Shown piece after piece: positions 43,689 through 52,043 of a stretch of DNA of 64,000 nt. Origin of the DNA: Enterocloster hominis (ex Liu et al. 2021) (GTDB lineage Bacteria; Bacillota; Clostridia; Lachnospirales; Lachnospiraceae); NCBI GenBank assembly GCA_014385265.1, contig JACRTJ010000001.1, positions 47,931 to 111,930 on the forward strand. Reading direction: 5' to 3'. Position numbers and translations under genes: made by a program. The notes beneath the pieces are model-generated. The model was given only the letters and a program-made list of their open reading frames with translations. It was not told the DNA's origin and made no database searches. The first letter of the stretch is position 1, and the number at the start of each line of letters is the position of its first letter.

Positions 43689-44783
43689 ATGAGCATGGAA
43701 ATGGAACAGCGTCTGCGGGACATCTGCCGCAGCTTTCGGATCCAGGGAAGCTATGTGGAATCTGAGCTGATTCCTGTGGGAAATGTGAATAAGACGTACA
43801 AGGTTACATACAGACGAGAGGAAGGCACACTAAAGTCGTACATTGTCCAGCAGGTCAACACATTTGTATTCAGAAAGCCCGAGCAGGTCATGCACAATAT
43901 CGACCTGGTTACGGAGCATATCCGGGCAAAAAGCACCGAGGGGATCCCTCTCCACTTTCACCATACTGCCGACCGGAAAACGTATATTTTCGCAGACGAC
44001 GGCTTCTGGCGGCTGTATAATTATATCCCGTCTGTGACGTATAACACATGCGAAAACACAGAGGTGCTCCAGCATGCCGGAGAAGCCTTTGGCCGTTTCC
44101 AGAAAAATCTGGCGGATTTTAATGCAGAACAGCTTTATGAAACGATCCCCAATTTCCACAACACGCCGGAACGGCTGAGGACGCTGTTTGAGGACGCAGA
44201 AAAAGATCCTCTGGGCCTGGCCGGGTCTGTGAGGGAGGAGCTTTCTTATATCCGGTCCGTCAGCAGCCAGGCCTGTGAAATGGCCCGGATGCAGAGGGAC
44301 GGCCGTCTCCCCATCCGGGTGACCCACAACGATACGAAGATCAACAATGTCCTTTTCGACCGGAACACCAACCGGGCTCTGACCATCATTGATCTGGATA
44401 CGGTGATGCCCGGTCTTGTGGGCCATGATTTCGGCGACGCCATCCGGTTCGGCGCTAATTATGTGGCGGAGGACTCCAGGGAGTACGAAAAGGCTGGCTG
44501 CAGCATGGAGCTGTTCTCTGCCTTTACCAGAGGCTTTCTTTCCCAGACCCGAGATACCTTGACAACAGACGAGATCCGGACGCTGCCGCTCAGCGTGTTC
44601 ACCCTGGCTGTGGAGCTGGCTTCCCGGTTCCTGGATGATTACCTTCTGGGAAACGTGTATTTCCGGACGGAATATCCGGAGCATAACCTGGTGCGGACCC
44701 GGTGCCAGTTAAACATGGCCAGGGATGTAATGAAAAAGATGGGGGAAATGGAACGGATCATCAAAAAGTGCGTACAGGGATAG
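43689..44783 (+). CDS. nahK: N-acetylhexosamine 1-kinase-like phosphotransferase (NahK family)
   Basis: 364 residues, APH/choline-kinase fold. Strong resemblance to bifidobacterial NahK/LnpB: YIVQQVNTFVFRKPEQVMHN, WRLYNYIPSVTYNTCENTEV, AGEAFGRFQKNLADFNAEQL, ETIPNFHNTPERLRTLFEDA, the Brenner motif RVTHNDTKINNVLFDRNTNR with catalytic Asp, and TIIDLDTVMPGLVGHDFGDA with the metal-binding Asp. It phosphorylates GlcNAc/GalNAc at C1, opening a salvage route for host-glycan or recycled amino sugars. Start ATG 43689 or 43695; the RBS GGGAGG at 43680-43685 favours 43695. It has its own terminator. Confidence 0.85.
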   Translation: MSMEMEQRLRDICRSFRIQGSYVESELIPVGNVNKTYKVTYRREEGTLKSYIVQQVNTFVFRKPEQVMHNIDLVTEHIRAKSTEGIPLHFHHTADRKTYIFADDGFWRLYNYIPSVTYNTCENTEVLQHAGEAFGRFQKNLADFNAEQLYETIPNFHNTPERLRTLFEDAEKDPLGLAGSVREELSYIRSVSSQACEMARMQRDGRLPIRVTHNDTKINNVLFDRNTNRALTIIDLDTVMPGLVGHDFGDAIRFGANYVAEDSREYEKAGCSMELFSAFTRGFLSQTRDTLTTDEIRTLPLSVFTLAVELASRFLDDYLLGNVYFRTEYPEHNLVRTRCQLNMARDVMKKMGEMERIIKKCVQG

Positions 44784-44843
44784 AGCTTAGGCCACAGAAA
44801 GAACCGGCATATCTCTACGAAAATTGAATTGGAATGGTTTGAA

Positions 44844-44880
44844 AGGGACAGGATCTGTGAAAATGGGTTCTGTCCTTTTT
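44844..44880 (+). terminator. Terminator after the NahK-like gene
   Basis: GGGACAG near 44845-44851 pairs with CTGTCC at 44870-44875, followed by five T. It separates the kinase from the ATPase-nuclease pair. Confidence 0.7.
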
Positions 44881-44908
44881 GATTCATATGAAAGTTTTCT
44901 TTATTTTA

Positions 44909-44937
44909 TTGACTTTTCTCGAATCTTTCTTTAAACT
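44909..44937 (+). promoter_or_regulatory. Promoter of the ATPase-HNH module
   Basis: TTGACT at 44909-44914, 17-bp spacer, TAAACT at 44932-44937. The start codon lies about 45 nt after the expected transcription start. Confidence 0.6.
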
Positions 44938-44987
44938 CATATTATATGGCAACATTAGACAAAAAAATCGAATGCAGAGGAAGGTCT

Positions 44988-46997
44988 ATGAATATTCTGA
45001 AAAATCTGCTGTTTCTTTGGGATAACCGGTTTCAGACAGAGGAAAACCAGGGGATCATTTTAAGCGGAGCCTATAAAATATCCTATATCCAGTCCCGGAG
45101 TCGTCTGACGGTCCAGAAAAATACCGATTATCTGGAATCCTTCTGGGGCGGATCCATATGGGACCATGCATTGGACTGCTTTGCCATTGTCGGTGATAAC
45201 GGGGCCGGGAAAACCAGACTCATGAATCTCATTCTGGATGATCTTCGGCGGTTTACAAATGGAGAAGAAACAGGATCATGCATCATGGTTTTTGAAGGAA
45301 CCGATCACGAAGAACAGGAGCGGCTGTTTGTATTTTATAGCCAGGAACTTGAAAAACCGAAGATCGATGCAGAGCAGGAGCTGCTGTTTGAATATCTTCC
45401 AGCCAGCCCGGATCACCGGTCTGGCCGCGGCAGGACTTCTGAAAAAGCAGCTCTAAAAAATATGAAAACGGCATATTTCCATCACTCGCTCAGCTTTCAT
45501 GATTTTGAAAACCTCAAAAAGTGCAGCTATGACTTCTCTCTTGGAAATCTTCTGTCAGGCCATTCCCAAATAGATTATGAAATGCACTATAACGGCCTGG
45601 ATAAAAACCCGATCCGGATCTATTATGACAGGGAACTTTATAAAATCGTTCATCTGCTCTGCAATTACCATCCGGAAGAAGCTCCAGAGCTGGAAATCCC
45701 CATTCCAAAGTACATTCAGATCGGTGCTGCCGATGTGAGTTATTTAGAAAAGTATATTTTTCAGGAACTGAAGAGGCATACGGCGTCCGGTCTTCCAGAT
45801 GCTGACGAAAGACTGAAGCAGATGAAACGCATATTTCAAAAGCTTCCCGGGCTTTTCAGGCATTCCTGGAGCGCTTACATAGTAAGGGCTGTGCTTTTGG
45901 GCTGTATCAGGGAAGCATGCATCCCTTCCGTGGTCCCGTCTCCTGCCAGAGTGGATCTGGAACGCTTGGCAGATGCGTATCTTTTATCGGAGGACTGCGC
46001 AGAGCGGTACGGAATCTTCGGATATGCGAAAAAATTTCTGGAAGAACTGGAGTGGGCTTTGACGGGACATTCGTTCATTACTGTCCCTGTCATTTATCAG
46101 ACCCGGGACTTCATCTCCTGGCTGGAAGAAAACGAGTCTGTGATCCGGAAGCTGGAAAATAAGGGAACACCGGAGCTTTCGATCATACCTGGGCAGGAAA
46201 GCCGGTTATTTATGGAAAAGCTCCTGTTCCATTATGAGGAGCTGAGCTATGCCTTTCCATTTTTAAGCTTTTCCTTTGGTACTTCCTCCGGGGAAAATGC
46301 CCTTCTGTCGCTTTGGGCGGATCTGTATGGGATATGGGAAGATTTAAAGAAGGGAAACAGCAGAACCGGCGGGCAGGCTTCAGACTGCAATACATTGCTC
46401 CTGATCCTTGATGAGGCTGATCTGTCGCTGCATCCCAGATGGCAGCGGATGTATATGAAATGGCTGACCGCTTTCTGCCGCAGGTACTTTCTTCCTATGA
46501 TAAATATAAAGCTCATCATAACGACCCATTCGCCGGTCATATTGTCGGATTTTCCTCCTAACAGCGTCTGTTATTTAAGGAAGGACGAGGACGGACATAT
46601 ATCCTCACGGACCGGCGGCATCCAGACCTTTGGAAACCACATCCATACACTCTACATGGACTCATTCTTTCTGGATGAATGCGGGACCATGGGGGCGTTT
46701 GCCCAGGAAAAGCTTGGGACCATCGCGGAGCTGCTGCTGACACAGAGAAACGGCAATAATGAAATCCGTGATATAAAAACGGTCATTTCCTATGTTGGAG
46801 AGGGACTTTTAAGAGAAAAGCTGGAGCATGCCCTGGAAGAAAGCAATGAAGGAATAAACTACACCATGAAAAAAACGCGGCGGACTGACCCGGCGCTTTC
46901 CTCTGCCCTTCAGCGGCTGAAGGCGCAGCGGAGGGAGCTGGACCAGACGATCCGGGAACTGGAGGAGATGATCAATGATCCGGATATGGATTTCTAA
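44988..46997 (+). CDS. AAA ATPase of a Septu-like defence module (PtuA-like)
   Basis: 669 residues from ATG 44988 with GAGGAAGG just upstream; an earlier in-frame ATG at 44946 lies at the predicted transcription start. It has an SMC/ABC-like split head: Walker A at 69-76 (GDNGAGKTRL), a long middle region of about 390 residues, then Walker B at 471-482 (LILDEADLSLHP) and a terminal block TTHSPVILSDFP near 512. NHIHTLYMDSFFLDECGTMG and FAQEKLGTIAELLL match the C-terminal region seen in ATPases that pair with HNH nucleases. The end is a short coiled coil rich in Glu and Arg. It probably senses phage or ATP/dNTP state and controls the nuclease encoded next to it, overlapping by 23 bp. Confidence 0.8.
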   Translation: MNILKNLLFLWDNRFQTEENQGIILSGAYKISYIQSRSRLTVQKNTDYLESFWGGSIWDHALDCFAIVGDNGAGKTRLMNLILDDLRRFTNGEETGSCIMVFEGTDHEEQERLFVFYSQELEKPKIDAEQELLFEYLPASPDHRSGRGRTSEKAALKNMKTAYFHHSLSFHDFENLKKCSYDFSLGNLLSGHSQIDYEMHYNGLDKNPIRIYYDRELYKIVHLLCNYHPEEAPELEIPIPKYIQIGAADVSYLEKYIFQELKRHTASGLPDADERLKQMKRIFQKLPGLFRHSWSAYIVRAVLLGCIREACIPSVVPSPARVDLERLADAYLLSEDCAERYGIFGYAKKFLEELEWALTGHSFITVPVIYQTRDFISWLEENESVIRKLENKGTPELSIIPGQESRLFMEKLLFHYEELSYAFPFLSFSFGTSSGENALLSLWADLYGIWEDLKKGNSRTGGQASDCNTLLLILDEADLSLHPRWQRMYMKWLTAFCRRYFLPMINIKLIITTHSPVILSDFPPNSVCYLRKDEDGHISSRTGGIQTFGNHIHTLYMDSFFLDECGTMGAFAQEKLGTIAELLLTQRNGNNEIRDIKTVISYVGEGLLREKLEHALEESNEGINYTMKKTRRTDPALSSALQRLKAQRRELDQTIRELEEMINDPDMDF

Positions 46998-47985
46998 CAA
47001 AAACAGAGATCGGATCGAGCGCGAGTTTCTTGCAGACGCCAGGAATGCCCCCACAGGCCTTTTCCATACACTGGCTAAGGAAGAGGTGCGGAACCTCCTG
47101 GATGAGGCGTGTCCGGCGCTTTACCGCTGTCTGTATCATGATGACACAGAGCATACGGTCAATGAAGCAGAGGTACAGCGGCTGCTTCTGGCAGACCGTT
47201 CTGCCCTTCAGGATTATATCTGGCAGTCCGGGATTATCAGAAAGCGTAAAAAGAAGCTTTTATCTGAGGCTTTCCAGTATGAAAATCTTTCTAAGCGGAA
47301 GGTCTTAAACACGATCCTCCAGCTCATGGATGTGCCAGTATGCCCGTATTGCAACCGCCAGTATACATTCACACTGGCCAGCGGAAAATCCAGGCCCCAG
47401 ATGGACCATTATTATCCCAGGGACCTCTATCCGTATCTGGCCGTCTCCCTGTATAATCTGGTTCCCTGCTGCGCGGTCTGCAATACGGCCAAAGGACCGC
47501 TGGACACTAGGGAATATCCGATCCTATACCCGTATGATGAGGGCTTCAGCTATGATATGGGCTTCCAGATCGTGGCGAAGGACAGCGACGACTGGGTGAA
47601 CATCCTCCACGACGGTACAGGAGAGTTTTCACTGACGGTGGAAAAAAAGCGCCAGATACCGCTAAAAAAGGAAGCTGTGGTAAAGAATCAGATGGAAGTC
47701 CTCCATCTGGATGAGCATTATGACATGCATAAGGACTATATCCGCGATATTCTGAGGCGGCAGGCCATGTACACGCCTGAAAGGATCCATGATCTTTACA
47801 GACAATTTGCTCACCTGTTCCGCAGCAGAGAGGAGCTGAAGCAGGTCCTGAGCGGTACGGATACCGATGAAAGGGGATGGGGAAAGCGGACCCTTTCCAA
47901 GCTTACCTATGATATTGTGAAGCAGCTGGAAAATGGCCATATCCGGATCGAAAAGCCCGGAGAGGAGGAGGGAGGGGCGAAATAG
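46975..47985 (+). CDS. HNH endonuclease of the Septu-like module (PtuB-like)
   Basis: 336 residues from ATG 46975, with GGAGGAG at 46961-46967 inside the ATPase gene. A 120-residue N-terminal helical region precedes an HNH domain with zinc cysteines: CPYCNRQYTF at 123-132, MDHYYPRDLYPYLAVSLYNL at 142 and on (catalytic His in DHYYP), and CCAVCNTAKGP at 165-175. The C-terminal 150 residues are charged and helical, possibly the contact with the ATPase. It is longer than the usual PtuB HNH partners, so this may be a distinct subtype. It would cut nucleic acid when released by its ATPase. Confidence 0.82.
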   Translation: MIRIWISNKNRDRIEREFLADARNAPTGLFHTLAKEEVRNLLDEACPALYRCLYHDDTEHTVNEAEVQRLLLADRSALQDYIWQSGIIRKRKKKLLSEAFQYENLSKRKVLNTILQLMDVPVCPYCNRQYTFTLASGKSRPQMDHYYPRDLYPYLAVSLYNLVPCCAVCNTAKGPLDTREYPILYPYDEGFSYDMGFQIVAKDSDDWVNILHDGTGEFSLTVEKKRQIPLKKEAVVKNQMEVLHLDEHYDMHKDYIRDILRRQAMYTPERIHDLYRQFAHLFRSREELKQVLSGTDTDERGWGKRTLSKLTYDIVKQLENGHIRIEKPGEEEGGAK

Positions 47986-48070
47986 TCTGGAGATCTGAGG
48001 CCCGGAGCTTGCCCGGTGGGCTGTTTATTCCATGGTCCGGCGTTTCCCAGAGATTTTATCCCGTACACCC

Positions 48071-48099
48071 TTGCACTGCCGTTTTAAGTGTGCTACACT
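48071..48099 (+). promoter_or_regulatory. Promoter of the intact Rpn gene
   Basis: TTGCAC at 48071-48076, 17-bp spacer, TACACT at 48094-48099, conserved with the broken copy. Confidence 0.7.
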
Positions 48100-48201
48100 G
48101 GCACAAAGCATATATTTCTTATTTTCCCGGCCGCTCCGGCCGTCTGGAGAGTCTTATTCATTTCAGAAGATCTATGCTTTTCCCTTATTAAAATTTGAAA
48201 A

Positions 48202-48225
48202 GCAGGAGATCTCCAGTTCTCCTGC
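48202..48225 (+). promoter_or_regulatory. Leader hairpin before the Rpn RBS
   Basis: GCAGGAGA at 48202-48209 and TCTCCTGC at 48218-48225 form an 8-bp stem right before AAAGGAGG. The other Rpn copy has the same stem with a different loop, so the structure is conserved. Confidence 0.55.
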
Positions 48226-48238
48226 GAAAGGAGGACAA

Positions 48239-49225
48239 ATGAATCCTATGAACGACCTTGTCCAGGCTCCGGCACGGCTCCCCAAGCCCCGGCGTGACTA
48301 CAAAGACACCTTGTTCCGGCTTTTGTTTCAGGACAGGGACCGGCTTTTAAGCCTTTACAACGCGGTAAATGGAACATCTTACGATTCCCCAGAGGAACTG
48401 ACTGTGGTGACCCTGGAAAATGCCGTGTACATGAACATGAAAAACGATGTGGCTTTTCTGGTGAACTTCCAGCTGAACCTTTACGAGCACCAGTCCACCT
48501 GGAACCCCAACATGCCGCTCCGTAACCTGTTCTACGCGGCAAAGGAATATCAGGTTCTTACCCGGGACCAATCTCTTTACGCGCCCCAGCTGGTAAAGAT
48601 CCCCACCCCAAATTTTGTGGTGTTCTACAATGGGGATAAGGAGATCGGCGATTCCTGTGTCCTGAAGATCTCCGATTCCTTTGAACATCCCACCGAGGAC
48701 CCCGGGCTGGAGCTGAAGGTAAAGGTTTTAAAGATCGCACCCGGGAAGAACAAGGAGCTTCTGGACACCTGCCAGACCTTAAAAGAGTACATGCTCTTTG
48801 TGGAGCGGGTGAGGCTTCATGCGAAGACCATGGCGGTCCAGGAGGCGGTGCACCGGGCTGTCACAGAATGCATCCGGGAGGGGATCCTTTCGGATTTCCT
48901 CTCCAGGAACCGAGCGGAGGTGATCGCAGTGAGTATATTTGAGTATGATGAGGAGCGTGAACTGGCGCTGATGCGGAAGGCCATCGCCTCCGAGGCGCGG
49001 AAGGAAGGGATCGCAGAAGGACACGCGGAGGGCCATGCCGCTGGGCGTACTGAGGGACGCAGGGAAGGAATCCTGGAAGGACGCGAGGATGAGATAAAAA
49101 GCCTTATCCGCACTAAGCTTCAGAAAGGAAAGTCCATCTCCCAGATCGCAGATGAGCTGGAGAGGGATGAGGAGACGATTGAGAGAGTGATTCGGGGGAT
49201 GGAGTGTGAGGTGAGGCAGGGATAA
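48239..49225 (+). CDS. Rpn family recombination-promoting nuclease (PD-(D/E)XK), intact
   Basis: 328 residues from ATG 48239 with AAAGGAGG upstream. Rpn/PDDEXK_2 layout: RRDYKDTLFRLLFQDRDRLL, MNMKNDVAFLV with D70, YEHQSTWNPNMPLRNLFY with E83, YNGDKEIGD, then a helical region (LKEYMLFVERVRLHAKTM, VIAVSIFEYDEERELALMRK). The tail has a run of EGxxEG-type repeats (EGHAEGHAAGRTEGRREGIL) and a small HTH-like end (KGKSISQIADELERDEETIE). Rpn proteins nick DNA and promote RecA-independent recombination; some have anti-phage activity with length-variable C termini. Confidence 0.88.
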   Translation: MNPMNDLVQAPARLPKPRRDYKDTLFRLLFQDRDRLLSLYNAVNGTSYDSPEELTVVTLENAVYMNMKNDVAFLVNFQLNLYEHQSTWNPNMPLRNLFYAAKEYQVLTRDQSLYAPQLVKIPTPNFVVFYNGDKEIGDSCVLKISDSFEHPTEDPGLELKVKVLKIAPGKNKELLDTCQTLKEYMLFVERVRLHAKTMAVQEAVHRAVTECIREGILSDFLSRNRAEVIAVSIFEYDEERELALMRKAIASEARKEGIAEGHAEGHAAGRTEGRREGILEGREDEIKSLIRTKLQKGKSISQIADELERDEETIERVIRGMECEVRQG

Positions 49226-49310
49226 AACAGCCACAAGGTGGTTTCTGTGTGTGAATCGATGAGACTGCTTTGGAGACGTGGTTCGAGATATGAAGGCTTG
49301 GTAAAATGCG

Positions 49311-49372
49311 AAAGCCCCGGCTGATCAGCGAAGTTGTGTGCTAAAAGACTGCTGATTGTCCGGGGCTTTGGA
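49311..49372 (+). terminator. Bidirectional terminator between Rpn and locus B
   Basis: AAAGCCCCGG at 49311-49320 pairs exactly with CCGGGGCTTT at 49360-49369; CTGATCAGC and GCTGATTG extend the stem. A and T runs on both sides fit use from both strands. Confidence 0.75.
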
Positions 49373-49385
49373 GAGATAGAAAATT

Positions 49386-50513
49386 TTATTTTGCAAAATA
49401 CTCTTTGATATTCTCGACAACGATAATAATATCCTTTTCTTCCATATACGGATGCATGGGCAAGGATAGAACGGTCTGGCACAGCATTTCTGTTACCGGA
49501 CACTCTTGATATACAGTAAGATCCGCAAAAGCCCTCTGTTTATGCATGGGTTTGGGGTAGTATATCATGGTCGGTATTCCCTTTTCCTTTAAAAATGCCT
49601 GAAGACCATCACGAGTTTCCCGATTCTCCAACTGAATCGTATACTGTGCCCAACTGGATAAATAACCATCAGGTATTACAGGCGTTTTTACAATATCCTT
49701 TAACAGCTCTGTATATTTTTCCGCTACATGATTTACAGCATCCAGTTCATATTCACAAAAAGCCTTGAATTTTGGCAGAAGAATGGCGGCCTGAAGTGTA
49801 TCAAGTCTGGAATTCCAGCCGATACGTACATTGTCATACTTAAACGAGCCTTTTCCATGCACACGGATGGATTCCAGATAGGCAGCTGTTTCATCATCAT
49901 TGACAAAAATAGCTCCCCCATCCCCGTAACATCCTAACGGCTTCGCCGGGAAGAAAGAGGTGGTAGCCATATCTCCAAAAATCCCGGCCCGTTTCTTTCC
50001 GATCATACCACCAAATCCCTGAGCACTGTCCTCCAGAATCTTAAGGCCATACCGGTCCGCTATTTCCCGGATTCTCGGATAGTTTGCCGGTAAACCAAAC
50101 AGATCTACGGTGATAATTACACGCGGAATCAGTCTCCCTTCTTCCAGGACAAGCTTAATCGCCTCTTCCAGCCGATCTGGATCCATATTAAAAGTATCTT
50201 TGTCCACATCAACAAAAACAGGGGTAGCCCCCTCAAAGGACACGGTCTCACCACTGGCAAAGAAGGTGAAATCTGGTACAAATGCAGCATCCCCCTCCTT
50301 AATATCCCAAGCCATGAGGGCCATGGAAAGGGCATCCGTGCCGTTACCACAGGTAATGCAGTGCTTTACGCCTGTATATTCTGCAAGCTGGGTTTCCAGT
50401 TCCTTTACCTGGGGGCCGCTGATGAAGGAGGCGGAGGTGATGACACTCTGAATTTGGGCGTCAATGGAGGGGCCTAGGGCTTCGTATTGTTTTTTTAGGT
50501 CGCGAAATTGCAT
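49386..50513 (-). CDS. DegT/DnrJ aminotransferase, WbpE-like
   Basis: 375 residues. PLP sugar aminotransferase: MQFRDLKKQYEALGPSIDAQ, HCITCGNGTDALSMALMAWD, FFASGETVSFEGATPVFVDV, LFGLPANYPRIREIADRYGL, EDSAQGFGGMIGKKRAGIFG and the lysine motif SFFPAKPLGCYGDGGAIFVN. The sequence pattern is that of WbpE/WlbC, which aminates UDP-3-keto-GlcNAc-uronate. It is the last gene of locus B but its partners (WbpA, WbpB and WbpD-like) lie in the same cluster. Confidence 0.9.
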   Translation of the reverse strand: MQFRDLKKQYEALGPSIDAQIQSVITSASFISGPQVKELETQLAEYTGVKHCITCGNGTDALSMALMAWDIKEGDAAFVPDFTFFASGETVSFEGATPVFVDVDKDTFNMDPDRLEEAIKLVLEEGRLIPRVIITVDLFGLPANYPRIREIADRYGLKILEDSAQGFGGMIGKKRAGIFGDMATTSFFPAKPLGCYGDGGAIFVNDDETAAYLESIRVHGKGSFKYDNVRIGWNSRLDTLQAAILLPKFKAFCEYELDAVNHVAEKYTELLKDIVKTPVIPDGYLSSWAQYTIQLENRETRDGLQAFLKEKGIPTMIYYPKPMHKQRAFADLTVYQECPVTEMLCQTVLSLPMHPYMEEKDIIIVVENIKEYFAK

Positions 50514-50546
50514 GGTTGGTTCCTTTCTATCCCATATATAAAAAAA

Positions 50547-51962
50547 TTAATAATTGCTCAGCTTTACAATAGAAGAATATATGTATTTAATATCCTTTTT
50601 TTTGTGAATTATAAAAAAAATAAGATATATTATATACATACTCCATCCCAATATACCACCAAGATAAAAATGAAATAGTACAAAACATATTGGAAATAGG
50701 AACTCCAACAAACAAAAAGTATCATAGAGATTCAATTTTTTTTCAATCTCTTTTTTGCATAGATAGCATCGATAAAGCAACAAAAAAAGAACAGAAAGTA
50801 TTGTTGGTAAAAGATTTTTCAACCAAAAGCAGAATATAAACGTTAAAACCGCACTAATAATTGTAACTTTTATATTAATATTCATCATTATTCTTTCCAT
50901 ACGTAAAGCTTTCATATAAGTATTATTAAGTAAAGCCATTTCTGACTCATAAAAAAGAATTGGACATAATAACGCCATATACTCAATGCTTTTTTTATAT
51001 GCGGGGATCCAGGATATAAGCAATTTAGAAAATGGAAAATAAAATATTAAAATCGTGAAAATAAATATTTGTAGTATAAGCCGTACATTGGAGTATAAAA
51101 CACCAAGATCCTTTTCATTAGTATTTCTTAACATTGGATAGATAATAATTCCTATCATATTAATGAAGGTAATCATAATTTGAGCTAAAGTCAAACTTAG
51201 AGATATTTCTCCAAAAACAGCAATGCTCCAGTTATATTCAATCCCCCATCTAATAATACCAGTAATTAACATGCTTGCCATATTAGAAAATAATAATTTT
51301 ATTCCAATATGAATATTATTGAAAACAGCTTTAATATCAAAATCAAAATCGGAAATTCTTCTAAAAGCTATATCACGGCAGAAAAATATCAAGACTAATA
51401 ACGATATAGTTTTACCAATAATATCTCCAATTAGTAAAATTTTATAGCTATTTCCCAACACAAACAAACCATATAAGGCAAAAAATAGATATGTAATCCT
51501 ATCTGCAAAAATAGATACTGAAAATTCTTTGATTCTTGAGGTTGCTTGAAGTATATATTGAAAAAAAAGTCTTATATTGCTAATGACAAGAGAAATCGCA
51601 AGACAACAAAATATGTACTTTCTATTATAATCATATTCAAATAAATAGCTTCCCAAAATAATAAAATATGCAAAAATGATCTGTAGTCCCGAAAGCAAAA
51701 TCAGCTGTGAAAAGAGCTCTTTTCGATTTAGCTCTTCATACTTTTTTCCTCCTATCTGGAGGTATATTCCATCATTCCATCCAAGATGAAATACACCTAT
51801 ATATCCTTGATAAAACATAAACAATTGCCAAAATCCATAGTCCGTTATGCGTAATAACTTAGGGACGAATACTGTTAGAATTGCACTAACTAGCATGGAA
51901 AATATCTGTACAAACGTAACATATGATAATTTTTTTATAAATATAGATACTCCTTGATACAA
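50547..51962 (-). CDS. Polysaccharide flippase, Wzx-like (locus B)
   Basis: 471 residues, about twelve to fourteen membrane segments, very AT-rich. YVTFVQIFSMLVSAILTVFV and PKLLRITDYGFWQLFMFYQG at the N terminus are typical of polysaccharide export flippases. Start TTG 51962 is chosen because GGGAG lies nine bases upstream and there is no nearer ATG. It differs from the locus A flippase, so each cluster exports its own repeat unit. Confidence 0.87.
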   Translation of the reverse strand: MYQGVSIFIKKLSYVTFVQIFSMLVSAILTVFVPKLLRITDYGFWQLFMFYQGYIGVFHLGWNDGIYLQIGGKKYEELNRKELFSQLILLSGLQIIFAYFIILGSYLFEYDYNRKYIFCCLAISLVISNIRLFFQYILQATSRIKEFSVSIFADRITYLFFALYGLFVLGNSYKILLIGDIIGKTISLLVLIFFCRDIAFRRISDFDFDIKAVFNNIHIGIKLLFSNMASMLITGIIRWGIEYNWSIAVFGEISLSLTLAQIMITFINMIGIIIYPMLRNTNEKDLGVLYSNVRLILQIFIFTILIFYFPFSKLLISWIPAYKKSIEYMALLCPILFYESEMALLNNTYMKALRMERIMMNINIKVTIISAVLTFIFCFWLKNLLPTILSVLFLLLYRCYLCKKEIEKKLNLYDTFCLLEFLFPICFVLFHFYLGGILGWSMYIIYLIFFIIHKKKDIKYIYSSIVKLSNY

Positions 51963-52043
51963 TTAAGCTTACTCCCAATATACTTTTATTAACCTCTTCC
52001 GAATCCAACTATAAAATACATTAATTTGTTTTTCTATAACATT

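Larger units (their letters stand above)
48053..49225 (+). repeat. Right arm of the large inverted repeat
   Basis: Counterpart of 42778-43573. The arms enclose about 4.5 kb with the NahK-like kinase and the ATPase-HNH pair. Confidence 0.85.

Noticed and set aside
46558..46743. Possible small gene opposite the ATPase
   Set aside because: Antisense shadow; Pro/Ser/Arg-rich, no start signals.
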